Assembly: GCF_014650995.1 (NCBI RefSeq)
Contig: NZ_BMWA01000031.1
Location: 1 to 64,000, forward strand
DNA length: 64,000 nt
Reading direction: 5' to 3'
Origin: Streptomyces viridiviolaceus
GTDB taxonomy: Bacteria > Actinomycetota > Actinomycetes > Streptomycetales > Streptomycetaceae
Below, one piece after another: positions 25,435 to 34,400 of this stretch. The notes beneath the pieces are model-generated. The model saw only the letters and a list, made by a program, of their open reading frames with translations. It ran no database searches and had not been told where the DNA came from. Position 1 is the stretch's first letter. Each line of letters starts with the position of its first letter. The translations under genes were made by a program, and so were the position numbers.

Positions 25435-26190
25435 TCACCTGCCGTGGACGGTCGGGGCGCCGGTGCCGGGTTTCAGCTCCAGCACATGGCGCTCGGGAAG
25501 CACGTCCCACTGGGGCGCCGGATGCGGCCAGCCGGTCGACGCCACCACGGTCCTGCCGTCCTCGGTCGTCCGGTAGTGGAGGCCGAAGTACCCGGGGCCG
25601 CGGCGGCCGATGACCTCCGAGGCCGGGTCGTGCTCGGTGTACGCGTACAGGCCGTGCGGGGTGAGCAGCAGGCAGTTGAGGCTGGCGAGCCGGTCGGCCA
25701 GGGACCGTATGTCGTCAGCCGCCTGCATGAGCGCCTTGACCGGGCCCAGGCCGTCGTCCATGCGGCGGCGCACGGCCAGGTAGTAGCGCTCACTGTCGGT
25801 CTGTCCCTCGGCCGCGGCGAGCAGGTCCGCTCCGATCACCTCGTCGAGGGCTCCGGCCGGCGAGAAGTCGCCGTTGTGGGCGAAGGCCGAGGACTTGTCG
25901 CCGAAGGGGTGGGTGTTCGCCATGGTGACCGGGAATCCGGGGCTGGCCATGCGGACGTGCAGCAGGGCGGCGTCCGTGGTGGAGGTGTCGAGCAGCGAGC
26001 GCAACCGCAGCCCGTCGTGGGCGCGTTCGGGTTCCTTGACGACCTCGACCGTGTGGTTGGGCACCCGGACGGCCATGCCCCATCCGTCATCATGCTCGTC
26101 GGCCAGGGCCAGGAACGGCTGAAGGTCCTCGGCGAACAGGTCCCGGGTGGTGGTGGGTTGCGGTGACACGGCACCAATGAGTCGACACAT
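25435..26190 (-). CDS. Class II glutamine amidotransferase
   Basis: 251 residues with an N-terminal nucleophile fold. Cys2 directly after Met (MCRLIGAVS) would be exposed as the catalytic residue. DDGWGMAV (about 34-41), LLHVRMAS with the conserved Arg80, NTHPF, HNG at 105-107 and TDSERYY near 131-137 are the glutaminase binding-site motifs. There is no fused synthase or sugar-isomerase domain, so this is a stand-alone glutaminase module of the YafJ/EgtC-like group. It lacks EgtC-specific context (no other egt genes), so ergothioneine synthesis is not supported. AAGGTGA precedes the ATG. Co-transcribed with the LuxR regulator. Confidence 0.9.
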   Translation of the reverse strand: MCRLIGAVSPQPTTTRDLFAEDLQPFLALADEHDDGWGMAVRVPNHTVEVVKEPERAHDGLRLRSLLDTSTTDAALLHVRMASPGFPVTMANTHPFGDKSSAFAHNGDFSPAGALDEVIGADLLAAAEGQTDSERYYLAVRRRMDDGLGPVKALMQAADDIRSLADRLASLNCLLLTPHGLYAYTEHDPASEVIGRRGPGYFGLHYRTTEDGRTVVASTGWPHPAPQWDVLPERHVLELKPGTGAPTVHGR

Positions 26191-26210
26191 ATGGCTTCAC
26201 CTTCATGAGG

Positions 26211-26239
26211 AACGTACGTAACCGCTCATACATGCACAA
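26211..26239 (-). promoter_or_regulatory. Promoter of the amidotransferase-regulator unit
   Basis: Minus-strand TTGTGC (26239-26234), 17-nt spacer and TACGTT (26216-26211) form a plausible housekeeping-type promoter. Transcription would begin near 26204, leaving a leader of about 14 nt that just accommodates AAGGTGA. The palindrome ACGTACGT (26212-26219) overlaps the -10 and could be an operator. Confidence 0.45.
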
Positions 26240-26309
26240 TGCGGCCAGGAGACGGCATGCCTCTCCCCCGCGGCAACCGGTGCGGGACGGGTGCCGGACA
26301 GGTGGGCTG

Positions 26310-27293
26310 TCAGGGAGTGGCGACGGTTCCGGGGCCGGGCTCACGGCGGCGATTGCCGAGCCGCCGCTCCAGTCTGGTGGCGGTGTGGGCCAGCGCCAGG
26401 TTGACCACGACGTACACGAGAGCCACCACCAGGTAGCTCTGGATGACCGAGTGGTTGAACTCACCCAGCACCTTCGCCGCGTTCAGCAGTTCGAGGAAGC
26501 TGACCACGTACCCGAGCGTGCTGTCCTTGAGCAGCCTTACCAACTGGCCGACGAGGGCGGGCGCGGTCTGCCGCACGGCCTGCGGCAGCAGCACCAGGCG
26601 CAGGCACTGCCAGTGCCCGAACCCCAGGGCGTGCGCCGCCTCCGTCTGACCGGCGGGGAGGGCCCGGACACCGGACCGGAAGATCTCCGCGAACACCGCG
26701 GCGTTGGTCAGCACGATCGGCCAGACCAACTGCCAGAACAGGGGCAGCCGCAGACCCACCGCCGGCAGTCCGAGCAGGAAGGCGTAGATCAGCAGGAGGA
26801 GCGGAACAGCCCTCAGCACCTCGACGTACAGTGCCGCGAAGCGGCTGAGCAGGGAGTTGCCGGAAAGCCGGGCCAGCGCCAGGAGGGCCCCGAGCGGCAG
26901 CGCGATCAGGCCGCTGACCACGGTGACCTGGACCGTCGCCCACAGGCTGACGAGCAGGTAACGGATCACGGGCCACTGGGCGAAGAGCTGCCACTTGGCC
27001 GGGTCGAGCTGCCCGTGCGCCGCGAACTGGCGCACCGCGGCGGCAGCCAGGAGGGCGAACACCACCAGCGATGCCACGGTGGCCACGGCGATGCGGCGCC
27101 GTCCTCGCGGTCCGGGCGCGTCGAAGAGCCGGGTGTCGTCACCGTCCAGCCGGTCGAGGACCCGGGTGACGCGGGCCAGGACAGCGCGCGCCGGGCCGGG
27201 GCCGGGCGGAGTCGTGAAGCGCGCGTAGCGGATCCGGCCGTCGTCGGAGGCCGCCGGGCGGGCGGCCTTCTCTTCCCGCAGGGACGAGGTCAT
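26310..27293 (-). CDS. Amino-acid ABC transporter permease, longer subunit (GluD-like)
   Basis: 327 residues. A 60-residue hydrophilic N-terminus precedes a first membrane helix, then five more spans. The EAA loop EAAHALGFGHWQCLRLVLLPQA identifies an inner-membrane permease of the polar amino-acid (HisM/GlnP) family that contacts the ATPase. The start overlaps the stop of the shorter permease gene by 4 nt (ATGA), as in coupled permease pairs. The two would form a heterodimeric channel. The order ATPase, binding protein, short permease, long permease is that of gluABCD in Corynebacterium. Specificity for glutamate or glutamine is inferred from that order only. Confidence 0.9.
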   Translation of the reverse strand: MTSSLREEKAARPAASDDGRIRYARFTTPPGPGPARAVLARVTRVLDRLDGDDTRLFDAPGPRGRRRIAVATVASLVVFALLAAAAVRQFAAHGQLDPAKWQLFAQWPVIRYLLVSLWATVQVTVVSGLIALPLGALLALARLSGNSLLSRFAALYVEVLRAVPLLLLIYAFLLGLPAVGLRLPLFWQLVWPIVLTNAAVFAEIFRSGVRALPAGQTEAAHALGFGHWQCLRLVLLPQAVRQTAPALVGQLVRLLKDSTLGYVVSFLELLNAAKVLGEFNHSVIQSYLVVALVYVVVNLALAHTATRLERRLGNRRREPGPGTVATP

Positions 27294-27937
27294 CGCAGTA
27301 CCGCCAGCCGCCGGTCGAGGACGGCGGCCGTACGGCCGATCGCCAGGGTGATCAGGACATAGCAGACGGCCGCGGCGCCGAAGGTGACCAGGGGCTGGGC
27401 GTACTGCTGGTCGAGCAGCACGGTCTGGCCGGTCAGCTCCTGGGTCACTCCGACGGCCGCCGCCAGCGACGAGTTCAGCACGACGGCGATCAGCAGCGAC
27501 GCCATGGGCTGCACGGTGCACCGGAGGGCCTGGGGGACGATGACACTGCCCAGCACCTGCCCGAACGTCATGCCGAGGGCGCGGGCCGCCTCGGTCTGGC
27601 CGACCGGTACGGCCCGGACGCCGGCGCGCACCGTCTCGCAGAGGAACGCCGCCCAGTACAGGGCCATCGCCGTCACCACGGTCCAGAAGAGCGAGTAGAC
27701 CAGGCCGATCTCCGGCAGCCCGAACACGAACAGGGCAAGCAGGACCAGCAGGGGGACGCTGCGCACGGTGGACACGTACACCGCGGCGAACAGGCGCAGC
27801 GGTCGGACAGGGCTGATCCGGCACACCGCGAGCAGGAGTCCGATGGCTGCGGCGAGCACGAACGTGCAGGCACTGATCTGCAGGGACATCAACAGGCCGT
27901 GGCCGAAGACGTCCGGGTGGCTGGTGATGGCGTCCAT
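27290..27937 (-). CDS. Amino-acid ABC transporter permease, shorter subunit (GluC-like)
   Basis: 215 residues, about five membrane helices, with EAA loop EAARALGMTFGQVLGSVIVPQA near residues 120-141 and VGQTEAARALG matching the polar amino-acid permease family. It starts 4 nt after the binding-protein gene stop and overlaps the next permease, so it is within an operon. It would pair with the 327-residue permease. Confidence 0.92.
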   Translation of the reverse strand: MDAITSHPDVFGHGLLMSLQISACTFVLAAAIGLLLAVCRISPVRPLRLFAAVYVSTVRSVPLLVLLALFVFGLPEIGLVYSLFWTVVTAMALYWAAFLCETVRAGVRAVPVGQTEAARALGMTFGQVLGSVIVPQALRCTVQPMASLLIAVVLNSSLAAAVGVTQELTGQTVLLDQQYAQPLVTFGAAAVCYVLITLAIGRTAAVLDRRLAVLR

Positions 27938-27941
27938 GGCG

Positions 27942-28892
27942 TCAGCCGACCGGCGGCGGGGAGGGGACCGGTCCCGGCACCTGGGTGCCGACGGTGTTCT
28001 TCCACACCGCCGCCCAGGTGCCGTCCTGTTCGATCTTCTTCAGCCAGTCGTTGACGAACTCCTTGAAGTCCGGCCGGTCCAGCGGCAGTCCGATGCCGTA
28101 GGGCTGCTCACCGAACGTCTCGGAGAGGACCTTCACGTCCTGGTGGGTGCTGGCGTTGCCGGCCAGCACACCCTGGTCCAGGACGTACGCGTCGGCCCGG
28201 CCCTGCCGCAGCGCCTGCAGGCACTCGGTGTTGGTGTCGAAGAGCTGGATCTTGGCGGAGGGCACGCGCTCCTTGATGAACTGCGCCGCCGTGGACCCGG
28301 ACTGCGTGGTGACGGTACGGCCCTTCAGGTCGTCCAGCGCCTTGATGTCCTTCTCGTCGTCGCGCACCTGGATGCCGAGGCCGTCGACGTAGTAGGGACC
28401 CGCGAAGTTCACGACCTCGGAGCGCTCGGGCGTGATGGTGTAGGTGGCGAAGACGGCGTCGACGGAGTGGTTCTTGAGCAGCGCCTCACGGGTGGCGGCG
28501 GTCACGTTGACCAGCTTGGTCCTGGGCTCACCGATGATGTACTTGGCCAGCAGGCGCGACATGGCCGCGTCGAACCCCTCAACCTTGCCGGTGGTGGGGT
28601 CGAGCTGCGAGAAGAGCGCCGCGGTCTGGGTGCCGCCGACCACCAGCGTGCCGTTCTTCCGGATCTCGGCGGCGGTGGAGCCCGGCGGCATCAGTGACGC
28701 ATCCGCCGGCTGCTCCTTGTCGATCAACTGGTCGACGACGCCGGTCTTCGCCTTCTTGCCGGCGGCGACCGGTGCGCCCGGCACGCTCGTCGAGGAACCG
28801 GAGCAGGCGCTGGTGAGCAGGAGCGTGGCGAGTGCCGTGACGGCACCTGTCAGGGGGGCGGTGCGTCGACGTGTCCGTACGGTGCTGTTCAC
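27942..28892 (-). CDS. ABC transporter substrate-binding lipoprotein (family 3, polar amino acids)
   Basis: 316 residues. An Arg-rich N-terminus, hydrophobic core and lipobox LLTSAC (Cys30) show a lipid-anchored protein. The mature part has the family-3 fold: GTLVVGGTQTAALFSQLDP, VEGFDAAMSRLLAKYIIG, then ALLKNHSVDAVFATYTITPE, VNFAGPYYVDG, and QALRQGRADAYVLDQGVLAG. These are the elements seen in glutamate/glutamine-binding proteins. The exact ligand cannot be fixed. It lies 77 nt downstream of the ATPase gene in the same operon. Confidence 0.92.
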   Translation of the reverse strand: MNSTVRTRRRTAPLTGAVTALATLLLTSACSGSSTSVPGAPVAAGKKAKTGVVDQLIDKEQPADASLMPPGSTAAEIRKNGTLVVGGTQTAALFSQLDPTTGKVEGFDAAMSRLLAKYIIGEPRTKLVNVTAATREALLKNHSVDAVFATYTITPERSEVVNFAGPYYVDGLGIQVRDDEKDIKALDDLKGRTVTTQSGSTAAQFIKERVPSAKIQLFDTNTECLQALRQGRADAYVLDQGVLAGNASTHQDVKVLSETFGEQPYGIGLPLDRPDFKEFVNDWLKKIEQDGTWAAVWKNTVGTQVPGPVPSPPPVG

Positions 28893-28969
28893 GAGGCTAT
28901 CTCCGCAGGGGGATGGGGGACGGGGACCGGAGCATGGGGAGAGCTGGGGCGGGCGCGGGCGGTGCGGTG

Positions 28970-29761
28970 TCAGACACCGGGCAGCGTCGCCAGGAACGCT
29001 TCGGCGCGGGGATGCCCGGGGGCGGTGAAGAACTCCTCGGGAGGAGCCGTTCGCAGGATCCTGCCGCCGTCCATGAAGACCACACGGTCGGCGACCTGCC
29101 GTGCAAAGCCCATCTCGTGCGTGACGACGATCATCGTCATGCCGTCCAGGGCGAGCTGCGTCATGACGCCGAGGACCTCCCGGACCATCTCGGGGTCCAG
29201 GGCCGACGTGGGCTCGTCGAACAGGAGCAGCTTGGGTTCCATGGCCAGGGCCCTGGCGATGGCCACCCGCTGCTGCTGGCCGCCCGACAGGTGCCGGGGG
29301 TAGGCGTAGGCCTTGTCCGCGAGTCCGACCCGTTCCAGGAGGCCGTAAGCGCGCTCCCTGGCCTCCTCCAGGCGGATGCCGCGGACCTTGACCGGTGCGA
29401 GCATGAGGTTCTGCACCACCGTCAGGTGGGCGAACAGGTTGAACGACTGGAAGACCATGCCGACCTCGGCGCGGAGCCTGCGCAGTTCACTGCCCTCCTC
29501 GGGCAGTGGCGCTCCATCGACGACGATGCTCCCGGCCGTCGTGGAGTCAAGCCGGTTGATGCACCGGCACAGCGTCGACTTGCCGGATCCGGACGGCCCC
29601 ACGATCGCCACCACCTCGCCGGCGAAGACGTCGAGATCGACGCTGTGGAGCACCTGGGTGGGTCCGTAGTGTTTGTCGAGGCCCCGGATTCGCACCAGGG
29701 GTGGGCGGTGATCGGGGGCGCCCACCTCGTGGGCGGCGTCGACGGGCACCGTACTGGTCAC
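28970..29761 (-). CDS. Amino-acid ABC transporter ATP-binding protein (GlnQ/GluA-like)
   Basis: 263 residues. Walker [10 protein letters not shown] near 54-62, Q-loop MVFQSFNLF, signature LSGGQQQR, Walker [14 protein letters not shown] and the H-loop [20 protein letters not shown] are all intact. The C-terminal [17 protein letters not shown] is typical of polar amino-acid importers. The start is GTG 29761 with AGGAG a few bases upstream. First gene of the importer operon, divergent from the LysR regulator. Confidence 0.95.
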   Translation of the reverse strand: MTSTVPVDAAHEVGAPDHRPPLVRIRGLDKHYGPTQVLHSVDLDVFAGEVVAIVGPSGSGKSTLCRCINRLDSTTAGSIVVDGAPLPEEGSELRRLRAEVGMVFQSFNLFAHLTVVQNLMLAPVKVRGIRLEEARERAYGLLERVGLADKAYAYPRHLSGGQQQRVAIARALAMEPKLLLFDEPTSALDPEMVREVLGVMTQLALDGMTMIVVTHEMGFARQVADRVVFMDGGRILRTAPPEEFFTAPGHPRAEAFLATLPGV

Positions 29762-29857
29762 GAGAACTCCTGCGAGAAGGCGGGGAGCGGGAGACGAACG
29801 GCTGACGTGCTGCCGCTATTTGACCGAACGTCTGCTTCCGGTGTCCAACGAGGATTA

Positions 29858-29870
29858 TTTCGCGTACGCA
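29858..29870. promoter_or_regulatory. Candidate LysR operator (T-N11-A)
   Basis: T29858 and A29870 frame eleven bases containing the perfect palindrome GCGTACGC (29862-29869), between the divergent ABC operon and lysR-type gene and 24 nt ahead of the latter's ATG. T-N11-A with dyad symmetry at a divergent promoter is the classic LysR-protein site. Confidence 0.45.
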
Positions 29871-29893
29871 TCAAAGTCCTTTATCGTTCGTAC

Positions 29894-30814
29894 ATGTTGG
29901 ACGTTCACCAACTGAAGGTGCTGACGGAAGTCGCGCGCACCGGCTCCTACACCGCGGCGGCAAGCTCCCTGGGGTACACACAGCCCGCGGTCAGTTACCA
30001 GATGCGCCGACTCCAGCAGGCCGTGGGGACGCCCTTGGTGACACGGGTCGGCCGGGGACTCCAGCTCACCGAGACCGGCCGGGCCCTGGTGCAGCACGCG
30101 GACGCGATCTTCTCCATGCTGCGCGCCGTGGACCAGGAGATCTCCTCCCTGGTGGCGCGCGGTGGCGGCCTGGTGCGCATAGTGGCGTTCCAGAGCAGTT
30201 GCGTGACCATCGTGCCGGAGCTGATCGCCCGGCTGCGCCAGGGACATCCCGGGGTACGCGTGACGGTCGTGCAGGCCGAACCCGTCGAGGCACGCCACCT
30301 GATCAGGACGGGCGAGGCCGACCTCGGCCTGCTGTGCAACTGGGAGAACGAGGACCTGCCCGACGGCGAGGCCACCATGCGTCGGGTGGAACTGATGACG
30401 GACCGCCGTTGCGTGCTGATGACCGAGGACGATCCGCTCGCGGCCCAGGACACCGTCGACCTGGCGGAACTGGCCGGCCGGGACTGGGTCATGGAGAGCT
30501 TCCGCGACCGGTTCCTTGCCGCCTGCACCAATCTGGGGTTCGAGCCGCGCATCGCGGCGACCGTGGACGACGTGAGCGCCATCCAGGCCCTGGTGGCGTC
30601 CGGGCTGGGCATCAGCCTGATCAGCGAGATGGCGCTGTCCGCCCATCTCGCCCCGGGTTTGGTCCACCGCCCTCTGCGGCGCTGGCCACGGCGTCGCACC
30701 TACGCCCTGCTGTGGCCGGACATGGCGGCCGTACCGGCAGTGGCAACGGTGCTGCAGGAGATACGGACGATAGCGTGCGCGTTGCACGACCGGGTCGGCG
30801 GACCGCCGCACTGA
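29894..30814 (+). CDS. LysR-family transcriptional regulator
   Basis: 306 residues. The winged HTH occupies residues 1-60 (MLDVHQLKVLTEVARTGSYT, AAASSLGYTQPAVSYQMRRL) and the effector domain about 88-290 (IVAFQSSCVTIVPELIARLR...LLCNWENEDL...ALVASGLGISLISEMAL). The start is fixed by the family N-terminus, yet no Shine-Dalgarno sequence is seen in the 15 nt upstream, so the transcript may be leaderless or weakly translated. It is divergent from the amino-acid importer and most likely regulates it and itself. The importer, amidotransferase and LuxR genes may form its regulon (inference). Confidence 0.92.
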   Translation: MLDVHQLKVLTEVARTGSYTAAASSLGYTQPAVSYQMRRLQQAVGTPLVTRVGRGLQLTETGRALVQHADAIFSMLRAVDQEISSLVARGGGLVRIVAFQSSCVTIVPELIARLRQGHPGVRVTVVQAEPVEARHLIRTGEADLGLLCNWENEDLPDGEATMRRVELMTDRRCVLMTEDDPLAAQDTVDLAELAGRDWVMESFRDRFLAACTNLGFEPRIAATVDDVSAIQALVASGLGISLISEMALSAHLAPGLVHRPLRRWPRRRTYALLWPDMAAVPAVATVLQEIRTIACALHDRVGGPPH

Positions 30815-30919
30815 CGTGGCCGTACACGGATGGGACCGGCGGTGCGCAGGCGTGGCGAACACCGTGATCCCCGAGCGAGCCCCGCTACCGGCAGCCCGCA
30901 CTGTCCGTGGCGACTTCCC

Positions 30920-31244
30920 TCAGAGCTCGTTCAGGATCTTGCAGGTGCCCCGGTCGGGCTGACCGTTGCGACGATCTGGCACCATCGTCGGTCCGTCGAA
31001 GTACGTGGTGGCCACGGCGCCGGACCGCTACCTGGGTCTTGTCCGGGTGGTGACGGTGAACCGGCCGCGCTGATTCTGGTGCCCGGTCACGGCGTTTACG
31101 TGACCGGGCCCCGACGACGGCTCGCACGGCCGCGGCGGCCACCGCTCCAGCCGCCGCCGGCAGGTCTGGCCCGACCTCCTTCTCGTGCCAGGGCGGCAGC
31201 AGCGGCGCGATCAGCACGCACAGGGCACCGTCCACCGTCCACGG
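30920..31244 (-). pseudogene. Debris downstream of the giant gene: transposase fragment and an unidentified C-terminal fragment
   Basis: The 623-nt stretch 30815-31437 has no intact gene. At about 31140-31244 (minus) the sequence PWTVDGALCVLIAPLLPPWH followed by EKE.GP resembles the N-terminus of IS5-type transposases ('WIVDDALW.LIEPLLPPWPE..PGP.P'). At 30920-31130 another frame reads GHVNAVTGHQNQRGRFTVTT, then TRTRPR, a TAG stop at 31029-31031, and then ATTYFDGPTMVPDRRNGQPD...CKILNEL before TGA. This looks like the end of a former protein interrupted by a nonsense mutation; family not recognised. Both are dead. Confidence 0.5.
31081..31109. terminator. Hairpin between convergent lysR and giant genes
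   Basis: GCCCGGTCACG (31081-31091) and CGTGACCGGGC (31099-31109) form a perfect 11-bp stem with a 7-nt loop. It sits between the two convergent stops (30814 and 31438) and could stop transcription from both sides. There is no T-run. Confidence 0.5.
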
Positions 31245-31437
31245 CCGGGTGGTCACACCCCGTCCGAACGGACGAGTCGTCACACCGGACACGGCCGGAC
31301 AGGCCCGTTCAGCAAGATCGTGTCACGGGCTCGTACCAGATGCGCCGAGTAACCCAAGTACCCGCCACCGGGGCACGCTTCTGCCAGGCGGACGACTCCT
31401 TCGGCGAACCAGCCGACCGCTACCGGGCCTGCGAGGC

Positions 31438-34400
31438 TCAGCGCACGTCTTCCGGCTGTCCGGTGTCCCGCGGCGTCGACGGGTCGACCGGCGTCGGAAC
31501 GGACAGGCTGCGGTTCCGGGGCAGCGGGCGGCTCGTGCCCGGGCTCAGGCTGCGGCTGCGCGTCCCGATCCGGGGCACGGTGGAGTGCCGGCGCGTCGTC
31601 TGCGCCCGGAAGGCCTCTTCGCCCCGGTCGCCGTCGGCGGGCAGGGGCGTGAGCCGGGCCACGATCGTGGCGGCCGTGTCCGCCGCCGGGGTGGCGGGAC
31701 CGCCCGGCGGGGCCTCCGTGGTCCGCAGCACGATGTCGCCCACCACCCACCTGGTGCCCGCCGGACCACTGACCCGCAGAACGCCGACCGCCCTGATCCG
31801 GTGTCCCGGCGCCCCGCGCGACGCACCCGCCATCGGCGTGCCGAAGCGGAGCATCTCGCGGCGCGGGGCGCTCTGGGTGTGGGTGAGACCGGCGGACGTA
31901 CGCTGCCCGGCCACCGGGACGGTCGGACCCAGGCGGTCCGTGGCGGCGCCGTCCAGCGGAGCGCTGAACCCGAAGCCCAAGCCCTCGGTGGCCGACAGGT
32001 CACCCTGGGAGACGGCACCGTCGGTGGCGATCTCCACCCGGTCGATGGCGGTGTCGAGGCTCTCCGCCTCCACGCGCGGCGCGTGGAGCGACAGGCGGAC
32101 CGTGGTACCTTCCGCGCCCGGTCCGCCCAGGAACGCGGCGGACGCGGCAGGGCGCAGCAGCGTGACACGCCCGGTGCGGGCCAGTTGGGTCAGGCGGACG
32201 AGTATGCCTTCCGCCGAGGTGGAGGTCGGCAGCCGGCCGGGCTCGTCCAGCGACGGGTCGACCGCGCGCAGTGCCTGCGCCAACTGCGGCAGGGCGGCCA
32301 TGTCGTAGACCGTGAACGGTCGCCGCGGCAGCCACGCCGGGCCGGCCAGCGCGTCGCGCAGTGCGGCGGGCACCTCCATGTCGATGACGGTCTCGCCGGG
32401 CCGTTCCTCCGGGGGCTGGGAGGGGTCCGCGGTGAGGAGGGCCGGCTCGACCAGGGGCCGCGGCGTCTCCGGTCCGGCGGGGGTCTCGGAGCCGTTGAAC
32501 CGCAGCACGGCACGGACGTTGATCGCGTCGGAGACCTGCTGCACCGCCCGGGGCAGCAGACCGGTGAGCCCCTCCAGCGGGACACGCGCTGCCTCGGGCA
32601 GACGCCGTACCAGGCCGTCGGTCAGGCCGGTCAGGCCGTCGAGCACCGCTCGCAGCGAGGCCCCGCCGGGCAGCGCGCTGACCGGGACGGCCGAGACGGT
32701 CGCCTCGATGCGGTAGTCGACATGGAACTCCGTGACGTCCAGCATGCTGCGCTGCCAGGCCCTGCGCTCCCTCGTCGACAGCGCCGCGTCGGCGGTGCCC
32801 GACTGCCTCGACGCCGTCACGGTGGGACGGAAGCGGTGGCCGTTGCGCTGGACCAGCGGCGAGAAGTCGAGCGTGTCGGTGATCGTGGTGGCACGGGTCT
32901 GCCGCGTGCTGCCCGGCACAGGCAGCGAGGTGCCGTCGCCGCTGGTGTGTCCGAGCACGTTGTCCAGCCCGGGGTTGCCGGCGGCGCGCCGGCCGCGGAC
33001 GGCGTCCAGCGGCCCGGCCGGCCGCGCCCGCAGAGCGACCTCCACCAACATCGGCCCGAGCCACGAGTTGTGGACGAAGTGGAAGGCGGTGTGCCCGTCC
33101 GGCCCGGCGTTGACGAGGGTGCGCAGGCCCAGGGAGGTCGTGTGCTCGTTGACGCGTGACATGACGTGCCGGTACGTGGCGGTGCCAGGGACGGTCGAGC
33201 CGGGAGCGATCTGTTCCACCAGTCGGTGGACGGTGCGCTGGAAGGCCGACCGGCCGTCCTCGGGGCGGGCCGGGAGCATTTCGACCACGGAACCGAAGCC
33301 GATCCGGCCGCCGCTGCCCGTGAACCAGGCGGGCAGCGCGCGGTCCGCGGGCGCCGCCGCAGGCGGCTCGGCCGTCCCGTCGAGCAGGAACTCGGGGTGG
33401 TTGACGAGGTCGTTGTCGGACAGCAGGAACTCGACGCCGTCCGGCACCTCCACCACGCGGGTGTCCTCGAACCGCGGGCCGCCGGCCACCGTCCCGGCCA
33501 CGACGTTGCGCCATCCGCCGCGCACGGTGACCTTGTAGACGGCGGTGGCCGCGAAACGGTGCGCCGGTACGTCGTTCTCGCTGGTGACCCGGAAGACGGC
33601 GGACGTGTCGTGCGTCGTGGTGCTGTCGGTGACACCGCGGCGGCGCGCGTAGTGGCCCGCCGGGGCGAACGGCCGTGCGGGGCTGCCGTAGTCGGCGGCC
33701 ACCGTGACACCGGCCGCGTGCGCACGGGTGGTGCCGCGGGTGTCGGCCGCGGCGTCCACGGACTGGATCCACCGCTCGTAGTCCAGCACCCCGGGCCGGG
33801 GCAGGGCCCGTACGCCGGTCAGGTGCCCCTCGACCTCGACGGTGATGTCGGTGCCCAGCAGGACGCCGGAGGTGCCCGCGCCCTCGATGACATAGCTGTC
33901 GTTGAACAGCCGGTAGGCGTTGGCGACCAGGTGGTGCGGAGACAGTCCGGCCTCCACGACCTCCTGCGCCACCCCCTCGGGCGCTTCCACGCGTCCGCCG
34001 ACGGCCAGTTCGCCCACCCGGCTCACCGCGGCGCCGGCTCGGTCCACGGCCGCCCTGACGGCCCGCCGGAGACTCGCCAGGGTGTCCGCCGCCCAGCGCG
34101 GGTACGGCACCGGACCGGCGCCCTCCTCCGCGGTCGCCTCCGGTACCGGTGCGGGCCACGCTCCGGGCATGGTGCGCAGTTCCACGCCGTCCTCCGCGTC
34201 CCCGGCACGGGCCGCCGGAGCGGCCTCGTCCGCCTCGGCGTGGTCCGGGCGGTGGGCCGCGAGCATCTCGTTCACCGCGTCGCGCAGAGCCCGGCTGCCG
34301 CCGGCCCGGTCCACCCAGGCGGTCTCCGGCAGCCGTACCGCCTCGGCGAAACGGGCCGCGTCGTCCTCGGCCTCCGGCCGCGGCCGGGCCGCGGCGGCGG

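Noticed and set aside
25435-26190. EgtC (ergothioneine amidohydrolase)
   Set aside because: N-terminal sequence beyond MCR differs from EgtC and no egtA, egtB, egtD or egtE genes are nearby.
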